Below, in pieces: positions 37,815 through 49,300 of a DNA stretch of 64,000 bases (its first letter is position 1; each line of letters starts with the position of its first letter). A program made the translations under genes and the position numbers. Location: the NCBI GenBank assembly GCA_028622995.1, contig JAJQJQ010000008.1:1-64000 (forward strand), read 5' to 3'. Source of the DNA: Panagrolaimus kolymaensis (taxonomy: Eukaryota > Nematoda > Chromadorea > Rhabditida > Panagrolaimidae). The notes under the pieces were generated by a model. It saw only the letters and a list, made by a program, of their open reading frames with translations, was not told the DNA's origin and did no database searches.

Positions 37815-37820
37815 AATAAA
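37815..37820 (+). terminator. Polyadenylation signal (AATAAA) of A2
   Basis: AATAAA 84 bp after the A2 stop. Confidence 0.55.
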
Positions 37821-37925
37821 TTGCTTTAAAATAAGTTTTGTGTAAAGAATTAAGTTGTTTAAAACAAAATGAAATACTTGCAGTATAAAATTAGCAATAC
37901 AGCGTTTGTAAATCCCATTTTTTAG

Positions 37926-39163
37926 ATGTCTAATCTTCCTCCAAACGAAAATGTTCGACCAGTCGTTAATGCTATTTTGGCAGGCGTATGTTTATCTTTT
38001 TGCTAACCTTGGATTACTTATCGTTTTTTGTTTTCAGTTATCTGATGAAAGAAAACAACAAATGGCTGAATACTTTATGCGGCAAACAATAGCTGCATTA
38101 CAACAAGCTTCCATGGAAACAGATGATGATCCCCAAGGCGCCTTACCTCTTAATGGATGGGATGCTGATCAAAACCAAAGAAATCTTCAAGTTCATCGCC
38201 GAGGAAATCAAGTTCAATATTCTCCTGCTCAAAATCGTGAAAACCAAGGCTATTGTCCAATAGCAATAAACCAAGGAACAAGAAATGCTCTTTGTGATAA
38301 TGGCATCTCTCCTGCAATCCGTGGAAATGGTGAACCAAAACCTGTGCAAATCATGTTATATCGAGAAACAAGTCATGTAACTCTTGATGATCAAACTAAT
38401 TTATCCTTTGATAAAGAAGATCTCGATTCTTATTTGCTTACTGCAAGGGCTGTGGAAGAATTCGAACTCAAAAGTCTAACCGAGGATACTGATTATTATG
38501 ATGATATGGACAATTGGAAGCACTTCCTGGGAAATGTTAAAAGTATGAAATTGAGAAATGTGATTAATTTGAGTTTCTTGGATATATTGATGAGTGCGGC
38601 TCCTATTATGACTACCTTGGCAATTTTGATTGATAAACATACAAAAAAAGACCTGGGAGAAGTACTTGTTTTGGTTCCAAAACAAGTGAAGAATTTTACG
38701 TAAGTATTTTTGTTTCTTTACTTTGAAATTAACTATTTATTTATAGCATTGATACTTCTAAATGGTACAACCTAGGCGCTTGTCAAACCGCTTATGAACT
38801 GAGGAAATATTTTTCGAGATTAAGAAGAGAAAGTTTGGAAACTTTAACAGTAATTATTGATACATTTCCAAGGCATAGTGAATTCATGCATTTTATTTAT
38901 GTAAGTAAATGTTTTTGAAAGTTGTTTTTGAAGTTTATAAATTTCAGACATTAACTTCATGTGCGGACAACGTTGCTGAAGTTTTCTTTCTCCACCAATG
39001 TAATATGGATGATCGCACTTTTCTTGATAACCAAGGATTTCAACAGACTGATTGGGACCGTCGATTTTCCATGGAATATTTAATGTATGTTTGCAAAGTG
39101 CTTAACATAAATGTAAGATGTGGTTTACCTATGCACTCGCCTAGAAAGAACTCCATGGTATGA
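37926..39163 (+). CDS. Unknown protein B2 (paralogous to 33600-35412)
   Basis: Exons 37926-37985, 38038-38699, 38747-38900 and 38948-39163 join in frame to give 363 residues. TTTTTTAG abuts the ATG. Exon 1 encodes only 20 residues (MSNLPP...ILAG) and exon 2 opens LSDERKQQMAEYFMRQTIAA, matching FTPDVQEQLRQHFMNRSVAE of B1. The Gln/Asn-rich linker is shorter than in B1. The C-terminal part has DNWKHFLGNVKSMKL, VLVPKQVKNFT, IDTSKWYN and LTVIIDTFPR, each with a counterpart in B1. It is the outermost rightward gene. AATAAA lies at 39239-39244. Confidence 0.8.
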
Positions 39164-39238
39164 TCTCTGTTGATTAAAAAGAAAATATAACTCATCCTAG
39201 GCTTTTGATTGTATTTATGTATCCAAGGAATGATTGTA

Positions 39239-39244
39239 AATAAA
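39239..39244 (+). terminator. Polyadenylation signal (AATAAA) of B2
   Basis: AATAAA 75 bp after the B2 stop codon. Confidence 0.55.
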
Positions 39245-39309
39245 CTTTTTTTGAAATGCTTGTGTTTTGACTTATTGAAATTCATTCTATTAGAAAAAAT
39301 GTGATTAAT

Positions 39310-39319
39310 ATATTCGCGG
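39310..39319 (+). promoter_or_regulatory. ATATTCGCGG motif, copy 5
   Basis: Followed by AGGATGTC, close to copy 4. It lies about 150 bp after the B2 stop, the same relative place as copy 4 behind A1. Confidence 0.5.
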
Positions 39320-39589
39320 AGGATGTCAGTACATAGTTATCGCTTTGTATTGTATTTTTCCCGTTCAAAAAATTTCTTTTTTTTGAAGTATAAAAATTTT
39401 TTGACCATTTTTCTTTCATACCAAAAAAAAATACAACTTTGGTCTCAATTAAGCCATTGACGTCCAAAAAAAAAGAAATAAATTTTTGATATGTTAAAAA
39501 ATACATTGAGGTATAGTAAATGGGACGCCGACGGGTTATTTTGGACACAAAAGTCAACGTACCTCTTTTGCCGATGCCAAATGGGACAA

Positions 39590-39603
39590 TTTTTTTTTCA
39601 GTG
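39590..39603 (-). repeat. Right terminal inverted repeat
   Basis: Nine T followed by CAGTG, the exact inverted complement of the left terminus. Inside it, TTGTCCCA on the inverted strand parallels ATGACCCG at the left end, and the inverted GTACGT lies at about 39557-39562. Confidence 0.93.
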
Positions 39604-39605
39604 AG
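39604..39605. other. Target-site duplication AG, right copy
   Basis: Right-hand copy of the 2-bp duplication. A 2-bp duplication with CACTG ends fits CACTA-like or Mirage-like elements better than Chapaev (4 bp) or Polinton (6 bp). Confidence 0.9.
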
Positions 39606-42600
39606 GTTTTATTTATAGAAAAAGTATTACAAAATTTTTGTTTTGAAGCTATCTTTTTATGGTTAATTTTCGCAATATTTATTTTTATTTTTTGAATAAT
39701 TGAAGTCAAGCTTCAAACGTTCCATTCATTGTGAAGGCGTTAAAAATAGCAATGCTATTACAAAATTTTTGTTTTGAAGCTAACTTTTAAGGTTATTCTT
39801 CGCAATATTTTTATTTTTATTTTATTTTATTGAATCTCGAAATTCTGGCTTCAAACATTCCATAAGTGATGCAGGTTTTATTTATAGAAAAAGTATTACA
39901 AAATTTTTGTTTTGAAGCTATCTTTTTATGGTTAATTTTCGCAATATTTATATTTATTTTTTGAATAATTGAAGTCAAGCTTCAAACTTTCCATTCTTGA
40001 TGGAGGCGTTAAAAATAGAAAAGCTATTCCAAATTTTTTGTTTTGAAGCTAACTTTTTAAGGTTATTCTTCGCAATATTTTTAATTTTATTTTATTGAAT
40101 CTCGAAATTCTAGCTTCAAACGTTCCATTCTTGGTGGAGGCGTTAAAAATAGCAAATCTATTACTAAATTTTTGTTTTGAAGCTATCTTTTTAAGGTTAT
40201 TCTTCGCAATATTTATTTTTATTTTTTGAATAATTGAAGTCAAGCTTCAAACGTTCCATTCATTGTGAAGGCGTTAAAAATAGCAATGCTATTACAAAAT
40301 TTTTGTTTTGAAGCTAACTTTTAAGGTTATTCTTCGCAATATTTTTATTTTTATTTTATTTTATTGAATCTCGAAATTCTGGCTTCAAACATTCCATAAG
40401 TGATGCAGGTTTTATTTATAGAAAAAGTATTACAAAATTTTTGTTTTGAAGCTATCTTTTTATGGTTAATTTTCGCAATATTTATATTTATTTTTTGAAT
40501 AATTGAAGTCAAGCTTCAAACTTTCCATTCTTGATGGAGGCGTTAAAAATAGAAAAGCTATTCCAAATTTTTTGTTTTGAAGCTAACTTTTTAAGGTTAT
40601 TCTTCGCAATATTTTTAATTTTATTTTATTGAATCTCGAAATTCTAGCTTCAAACGTTCCATTCTTGGTGGAGGCGTTAAAAATAGCAAAGCTATTACAA
40701 AATTTTTGTTTTGAAGCTAACTTTTAAGGTTATTCTTCGCAATATTTTTAATTTTATTTTATTGAGTCTCGAAATTCTGGCTTCAAACATTCCATAAGTG
40801 ATGCAGGTTTTATTTATAGAAAAAGTATTACAAAATTTTTGTTTTGAAGCTAACTTTTTATGGATAATTTTCGCAATATTTATTTTTATTTTTTGAATAA
40901 TTGAAGTCAAGCTTCAAACGTTCCATTCATTGTGGAGGCGTTAAAAATAGCAAAGCTATTACAAAATTTTTGTTTTGAAGCTAACTTTTAAGGTTATTCT
41001 TCGCAATATTTTTAATTTTATTTTATTGAGTCTCGAAATTCTGGCTTCAAACATTCCATTCTTGGTGGAGGCGTTAAAAATAGCAAATCTATTACTAAAT
41101 TTTTGTTTTGAAGCTATCTTTTTAAGGTTATTCTTCGCAATATTTATTTTTATTTTTTGAATAATTGAAGTCAAGCTTCAAACGTTCCATTCATTGTGGA
41201 GGCGTTAAAAATAGCAAAGCTATTACAAAATTTTTGTTTTGAAGCTAACTTTTAAGGTTATTCTTCGCAATATTTTTAATTTTATTTTATTGAATCTCGA
41301 AATTCTAGCTTCAAACGTTCCATTCTTGGTGGAGGCGTTAAAAATAGCAAATCTATTACTAAATTTTTGTTTTGAAGCTAACTTTTTAAGGTTATTCTTC
41401 GCAATATTTTTAATTTTATTTTATTGAGTCTCGAAATTCTGGCTTCAAACAATCCATAAGTGATGCAGGTTTTATTTATAGAAAAAGTATTACAAAATTT
41501 TTGTTTTGAAGCTAACTTTTTATGGTTAATTTTCGCAATATTTATTTTTATTTTTTGAATAATTGAAGTCAAGCTTCAAACGTTCCATTCATTGTGGAGG
41601 CGTTAAAAATAGCAAAACTATTACTATATTTTTGTTTTGAAGCTAACTTTTTAAGGTTATTCTTCGCAATATTTTTAATTTTATTTTATTGAGTCTCGAA
41701 ATTCTGGCTTCAAACATTCCATAAGTGATGCAGGTTTTATTTATAGAAAAAGTATTCCAAATTTTTTGTTTTGAAGCTAACTTTTTAAGGTTATTCTTCG
41801 CAATATTTTTAATTTTATTTTATTGAATCTCGAAATTCTAGCTTCAAACGTTCCATTCTTGGTGGAGGCGTTAAAAATAGCAAATCTATTACTAAATTTT
41901 TGTTTTGAAGCTAACTTTTAAGGTTATTCTTCGCAATATTTATTTTTATTTTTTGAATAATTGAAGTCAAGCTTCAAACGTTCCATTCATTGTGGAGGCG
42001 TTAAAAATAGCAAAGCTATTACAAAATTTTTGTTTTGAAGCTAACTTTTAAGGTTATTCTTCGCAATATTTTTAATTTTATTTTATTGAATCTCGAAATT
42101 CTAGCTTCAAACGTTCCATTCTTGGTGGAGGCGTTAAAAATAGCAAATCTATTACTAAATTTTTGTTTTGAAGCTAACTTTTTAAGGTTATTCTTCGCAA
42201 TATTTTTAATTTTATTTTATTGAGTCTCGAAATTCTGGCTTCAAACATTCCATAAGTGATGCAGGTTTTATTTATAGAAAAAGTATTACAAAATTTTTGT
42301 TTTGAAGCTAACTTTTTATGGTTAATTTTCGCAATATTTATTTTTATTTTTTGAATAATTGAAGTCAAGCTTCAAACGTTCCATTCATTGTGGAGGCGTT
42401 AAAAATAGCAAAGCTATTACAAAATTTTTGTTTTGAAGCTAACTTTTAAGGTTATTCTTCGCAATATTTATTTTTATTTTTTGAATAATTGAAGTCAAGC
42501 TTCAAACGTTCCATTCATTGTGGAGGCGTTAAAAATAGCAAAGCTATTACAAAATTTTTGTTTTGAAGCTAACTTTTAAGGTTATTCTTCGCAATATTTA

Positions 42601-42639
42601 TTTTTATTTTTTGAATAATTGAAGTCAAGCTTCAAACGT

Positions 42640-43330
42640 TCCATTCATTGTGGAGGCGTTAAAAATAGCAAATCTATTACTAAATTTTTGTTTTGAAGCT
42701 ATCTTTTTAAGGTTATTCTTCGCAATATTTATTTTTATTTTTTGAATAATTGAAGTCAAGCTTCAAACGTTCCATTCATTGTGGAGGCGTTAAAAATAGC
42801 AAAGCTATTACAAAATTTTTGTTTTGAAGCTAACTTTTAAGGTTATTCTTCGCAATATTTATTTTTATTTTTTGAATAATTGAAGTCAAGCTTCAAACGT
42901 TCCATTCATTGTGGAGGCGTTAAAAATAGCAAATCAATTACTAAATTTTTGTTTTGAAGCTATCTTTTTAAGGTTATTCTTCGCAATATTTATTTTTATT
43001 TTTTGAATAATTGAAGTCAAGCTTCAAACGTTCCATTCATTGTGGAGGCGTTAAAAATAGCAAAGCTATTACAAAATTTTTGTTTTGAAGCTAACTTTTA
43101 AGGTTATTCTTCGCAATATTTATTTTTATTTTTTGAATAATTGAAGTCAAGCTTCAAACGTTCCATTCATTGTGGAGGTGTTAAAAATAGCAAATCTATT
43201 ACTAAATTTTTGTTTTGAAGCTATCTTTTTAAGGTTATTCTTCGCAATATTTATTTTTATTTTTTGAATAATTGAAGTCAAGCTTCAAACGTTCCATTCA
43301 TTGTGGAGGCGTTAAAAATAGCAAAGCTAT
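42640..43330. repeat. 264-bp dimeric block in the right array
   Basis: Monomers with CAAATCTATTACTAAATT and GCTATC alternate with monomers bearing CAAAGCTATTACAAAATT and GCTAAC, about three dimers. All share CATTGTGGAGGCG, with one GGAGGTG variant near 43175. Confidence 0.7.
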
Positions 43331-46300
43331 TACAAAATTTTTGTTTTGAAGCTAACTTTTAAGGTTATTCTTCGCAATATTTTTAATTTTATTTTATTGA
43401 ATCTCGAAATTCTGGCTTCAAACATTCCATAAGTGATGCAGGTTTTATTTATAGAAAAAGTATTCCAAATTTTTTGTTTTGAAGCTAACTTTTTAAGGTT
43501 ATTCTTCGCAATATTTTTAATTTTATTTTATTGAATCTCGAAATTCTAGCTTCAAACGTTCCATTCTTGGTGGAGGCGTTAAAAATAGCAAATCTATTAC
43601 TAAATTTTTGTTTTGAAGCTATCTTTTTAAGGTTATTCTTCGCAATATTTATTTTTATTTTTTGAATAATTGAAGTCAAGCTTCAAACGTTCCATTCATT
43701 GTGGAGGCGTTAAAAATAGCAAAGCTATTACAAAATTTTTGTTTTGAAGCTAACTTTTAAGGTTATTCTTCGCAATATTTTTAATTTTATTTTATTGAAT
43801 CTCGAAATTCTGGCTTCAAACATTCCATAAGTGATGCAGGTTTTATTTATAGAAAAAGTATTACAAAATTTTTGTTTTGAAGCTAACTTTTTATGGTTAA
43901 TTTTCGCAATATTTATTTTTATTTTTTGAATAATTGAAGTCAAGCTTCAAACGTTCCATTCATTGTGGAGGCGTTAAAAATAGCAAAGCTATTACAAAAT
44001 TTTTGTTTTGAAGCTAACTTTTAAGGTTATTCTTCGCAATATTTATTTTTATTTTTTGAATAATTGAAGTCAAGCTTCAAACGTTCCATTCATTGTGGAG
44101 GCGTTAAAAATAGCAAAGCTATTACAAAATTTTTGTTTTGAAGCTAACTTTTAAGGTTATTCTTCGCAATATTTTTAATTTTATTTTATTGAATCTCGAA
44201 ATTCTAGCTTCAAACGTTCCATTCTTGGTGGAGGCGTTAAAAATAGCAAATCTATTACTAAATTTTTGTTTTGAAGCTAACTTTTAAGGTTATTATTCGC
44301 AATATTTTTAATTTTATTTTATTGAATCTCGAATTTCTGGCTTCAAACATTCCATTCATTGTGGAGGCGTTAAAAATAGCAAAGCTATTACAAAATTTTT
44401 GTTTTGAAGCTAAATTTTTAAGGTTATTCTTCGCAATATTTATTTTTATTTTTTGAATAATTGAAATCAAGCTTCAAACGTTCTATTCATTGTGGAGGCG
44501 TTAAAAATAGAAAAGCTATTCCATATTTTTTGTTTTGAAGCTAACTTTTAAGGTTATTCTTCGCAATATTTTTAATTTTATTTTATTGAATCTCGAAATT
44601 CTGGCTTCAAACATTCCATAAGTGATGCAGGTTTTATTTATAGAAAAAGTATTACAAAATTTTTGTTTTGAAGCTAACTTTTTATGGTTAATTTTCGCAA
44701 TATTTATTTTTATTTTTTGAATAATTGAAGTCAAGCTTCAAACGTTCCATTCATTGTGGAGGCGTTAAAAATAGCAAAGCTATTACAAAATTTTTGTTTT
44801 GAAGCTAACTTTTAAGGTTATTCTTCGCAATATTTTTAATTTTATTTTATTGAATCTCGAAATTCTGGCTTCAAACATTCCATAAGTGATGCAGGTTTTA
44901 TTTATAGAAAAAGTATTACAAAATTTTTGTTTTGAAGCTAACTTTTTATGGTTAATTTTCGCAATATTTATTTTTATTTTTTGAATAATTGAAGTCAAGC
45001 TTCAAACGTTCCATTCATTGTGGAGGCGTTAAAAATAGCAAAGCTATTACAAAATTTTTGTTTTGAAGCTAACTTTTAAGGTTATTCTTCGCAATATTTT
45101 TAATTATATTTTTTTGAATCTCGAAATTCTGGCTTCAAACATTCCATAAGTGATGCAGGTTTTATTTATAGAAAAAGTATTACAAAATTTTTGTTTTGAA
45201 GCTAACTTTTTATGGTTAATTTTCGCAATATTTATTTTTATTTTTTGAATAATTGAAGTCAAGCTTCAAACGTTCCATTCATTGTGGAGGCGTTAAAAAT
45301 AGCAAAGCTATTACAAAATTTTTGTTTTGAAGCTAACTTTTAAGGTTATTCTTCGCAATATTTATTTTTATTTTTTGAATAATTGAAGTCAAGCTTCAAA
45401 CGTTCCATTCATTGTGGAGGCGTTAAAAATAGCAAAGCTATTACAAAATTGTTGTTTTGAAGCTAACTTTTAAGGTTATTCTTCGCAATATTTTTAATTT
45501 TATTTTATTGAATCTCGAAATTCTAGCTTCAAACGTTCCATTCTTGGTGGAGGCGTTAAAAATAGCAAATCTATTACTAAATTTTTGTTTTGAAGCTAAC
45601 TTTTTAAGGTTATTCTTCGCAATATTTATTTTTATTTTTTGAATAATTGAAGTCAAGCTTCAAACGTTCCATTCATTGTGGAGGCGTTAAAAATAGCAAT
45701 GCTATTACAAAATTTTTGTTTTGAAGCTAACTTTTAAGGTTATTCTTCGCAATATTTATTTTTATTTTTTGAATAATTGAAGTCAAGCTTCAAACGTTCC
45801 ATTCATTGTGGAGGCGTTAAAAATAGCAAAGCTATTACAAAATTTTTGTTTTGAAGCTAACTTTTAAGGTTATTCTTCGCAATATTTTTAATTTTATTTT
45901 ATTGAATCTCGAAATTCTAGCTTCAAACGTTCCATTCTTGGTGGAGGCGTTAAAAATAGCAAATCTATTACTAAATTTTTGTTTTGAAGCTAACTTTTAA
46001 GGTTATTATTCGCAATATTTTTAATTTTATTTTATTGAATCTCGAAATTCTGGCTTCAAACATTCCATTCATTGTGGAGGCGTTAAAAATAGCAAAGCTA
46101 TTACAAAATTTTTGTTTTGAAGCTAACTTTTTAAGGTTATTCTTCGCAATATTTATTTTTATTTTTTGAATAATTGAAATCAAGCTTCAAACGTTCCATT
46201 CATTGTGGAGGCGTTAAAAATAGCAATGCTATTACAAAATTTTTGTTTTGAAGCTAACTTTTAAGGTTATTATTCGCAATATTTTTAATTTTATTTTATT

Positions 46301-49300
46301 GAATCTCGAAATTCTGGCTTCAAACATTCCATTCATTGTGGAGGCGTTAAAAATAGAAAAGCTATTCCATATTTTTTGTTTTGAACTAACTTTTTAAGGT
46401 TATTCTTCGCAATATTTTTAATTTTATTTTATTGAGTCTCGAAATTCTGGCTTCAAACATTCCATAAGTGATGCAGGTTTTATTTATAGAAAAAGTATTA
46501 CAAAATTTTTGTTTTGAAGCTAACTTTTTATGGATAATTTTCGCAATATTTATTTTTATTTTTTGAATAATTGAAGTCAAGCTTCAAACGTTCCATTCAT
46601 TGTGGAGGCGTTAAAAATAGCAATGCTATTACAAAATTTTTGTTTTGAAGCTAACTTTTAAGGTTATTCTTCGCAATATTTTTATTTTTATTTTATTTTA
46701 TTGAATCTCGAAATTCTGGCTTCAAACATTCCATAAGTGATGCAGGTTTTATTTATAGAAAAAGTATTACAAAATTTTTGTTTTGAAGCTAACTTTTTAT
46801 GGATAATTTTCGCAATATTTATTTTTATTTTTTGAATAATTGAAGTCAAGCTTCAAACTTTCCATTCTTGATGGAGGCGTTAAAAATAGAAAAGCTATTC
46901 CAAATTTTTTGTTTTGAAGCTAACTTTTAAGGTTATTCTTCGCAATATTTTTAATTTTATTTTATTGAATCTCGAAATTCTGGCTTCAAACATTCCATTC
47001 ATTGTGGAGGCGTTAAAAATAGCAAAGCTATTACAAAATTTTTGTTTTGAAGCTAACTTTTTAAGGTTATTCTTCGCAATATTTATTTTTATTTTTTGAA
47101 TAATTGAAATCAAGCTTCAAACGTTCTATTCATTGTGGAGGCGTTAAAAATAGAAAAGCTATTCCATATTTTTTGTTTTGAACTAACTTTTTAAGGTTAT
47201 TCTTCGCAATATTTTTAATTTTATTTTATTGAGTCTCGAAATTCTGGCTTCAAACATTCCATAAGTGATGCAGGTTTTATTTATAGAAAAAGTATTACAA
47301 AATTTTTGTTTTGAAGCTAACTTTTTATGGATAATTTTCGCAATATTTATTTTTATTTTTTGAATAATTGAAGTCAAGCTTCAAACGTTCCATTCATTGT
47401 GGAGGCGTTAAAAATAGCAATGCTATTACAAAATTTTTGTTTTGAAGCTAACTTTTAAGGTTATTCTTCGCAATATTTTTAATTTTATTTTATTGAATCT
47501 CGAAATTCTGGCTTCAAACATTCCATAAGTGATGCAGGTTTTATTTATAGAAAAAGTATTACAAAATTTTTGTTTTGAAGCTAACTTTTTATGGATAATT
47601 TTCGCAATATTTATTTTTATTTTTTGAATAATTGAAGTCAAGCTTCAAACGTTCCATTCATTGTGGAGGCGTTAAAAATAGCAATGCTATTACAAAATTT
47701 TTGTTTTGAAGCTAACTTTTAAGGTTATTCTTCGCAATATTTTTAATTTTATTTTATTGAATCTCGAAATTCTGGCTTCAAACATTCCATAAGTGATGCA
47801 GGTTTTATTTATAGAAAAAGTATTACAAAATTTTTGTTTTGAAGCTATCTTTTTATGGTTAATTTTCGCAATATTTATATTTATTTTTTGAATAATTGAA
47901 GTCAAGCTTCAAACTTTCCATTCTTGATGGAGGCGTTAAAAATAGAAAAGCTATTCCAAATTTTTTGTTTTGAAGCTAACTTTTTAAGGTTATTCTTCGC
48001 AATATTTTTAATTTTATTTTATTGAATCTCGAAATTCTGGCTTCAAACATTCCATTCATTGTGGAGGCGTTAAAAATAGCAAAGCTATTACAAAATTTTT
48101 GTTTTGAAGCTAACTTTTTAAGGTTATTCTTCGCAATATTTTTAATTTTATTTTATTGAATCTCGAAATTCTAGCTTCAAACGTTCCATTCTTGGTGGAG
48201 GCGTTAAAAATAGCAATGCTATTACAAAATTTTTGTTTTGAAGCTAACTTTTTATGGTTAATTTTCGCAATATTTATTTTTATTTTTTGAATAATTGAAG
48301 TCAAGCTTCAAACTTTCCATTCTTGATGGAGGCGTTAAAAATAGAAAAGCTATTCCAAATTTTTTGTTTTGAAGCTAACTTTTAAGGTTATTCTTCGCAA
48401 TATTTTTATTTTTATTTTATTTTATTGAATCTCGAAATTCTGGCTTCAAACATTCCATGAGTGATGCAGGTTTTATTTATAGAAAAAGTATTACAAAATT
48501 TTTGTTTTGAAGCTAACTTTTTATGGATAATTTTCGCAATATTTATTTTTATTTTTTGAATTATTGAAGTCAAGCTTCAAACGTTCCATTCATTGTGGAG
48601 GCGTTAAAAATAGCAATGCTATTCCAAATTTTTTGTTTTGAAGCTAACTTTTTAAGGTTATTCTTCGCAATATTTTTAATTTTATTTTATTGAATCTCGA
48701 AATTCTAGCTTCAAACGTTCCATTCTTGGTGGAGGCGTTAAAAATAGCAAATCTATTACTAAATTTTTGTTTTGAAGCTATCTTTTTAAGGTTATTCTTC
48801 GCAATATTTATTTTTATTTTTTGAATAATTGAAGTCAAGCTTCAAACGTTCCATTCATTGTGGAGGCGTTAAAAATAGCAAAGCTATTACAAAATTTTTG
48901 TTTTGAAGCTAACTTTTAAGGTTATTCTTCCCAATATTTTTAATTTTATTTTATTGAGTCTCGAAATTCTGGCTTCAAACATTCCATAAGTGATGCAGGT
49001 TTTATTTATAGAAAAAGTATTACAAAATTTTTGTTTTGAAGCTAACTTTTTAAGGTTATTCTTCGCAATATTTTTAATTTTATTTTATTGAATCTCGAAA
49101 TTCTAGCTTCAAACGTTCCATTCTTGGTGGAGGCGTTAAAAATAGCAAATCTATTACTAAATTTTTGTTTTGAAGCTATCTTTTTAAGGTTATTCTTCGC
49201 AATATTTATTTTTATTTTTTGAATAATTGAAGTCAAGCTTCAAACGTTCCATTCATTGTGGAGGCGTTAAAAATAGCAAAGCTATTACAAAATTTTTGTT

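Larger units (their letters stand above)
39164..39589. other. Right subterminal non-coding region
   Basis: No gene. It contains the B2 polyadenylation signal, ATATTCGCGG copy 5, several A- and T-runs, and the inner right inverted repeat (GGGACGCCGACGGGTT, GTCAACGTAC). CCNNGG motifs stop shortly after the B2 3' end, near 39225. Confidence 0.6.
21042..39603. mobile_element. 18.56-kb CACTA/CMC-type DNA transposon with JmjC cargo
   Basis: Both ends are defined in the sequence: CACTGAAAAAAAAA at the left, its exact inverted complement at the right, and the dinucleotide AG duplicated at both junctions. The satellite word GATGCAGGTTTTATTTATAG is split between the flanks, so excision with one AG restores a normal monomer. 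CACTG termini, a 2-bp duplication and a transposase with DDF, ADNLG and FEAKH blocks point to the CACTA/Mirage/Chapaev group. Animal elements of this group are usually much shorter; the extra length is two JmjC genes and four paralogous unknown genes. Genes diverge from about 31.7 kb: accessory protein, transposase and both JmjC genes to the left, the four paralogues to the right. The interior is saturated with CCNNGG motifs absent from the flanking satellite. Confidence 0.93.

Noticed and set aside
31878..39163. Assigning the four rightward proteins to the F-box/FTH family
   Set aside because: The strand-and-leucine rhythm is similar, but no F-box motif or diagnostic FTH residues could be identified by eye.
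21042..39603. Polinton/Maverick giant element
   Set aside because: There is no polymerase B, integrase, ATPase or capsid-like gene. The ends are CACTG with a 2-bp duplication, and the transposase is of EnSpm/CACTA type.
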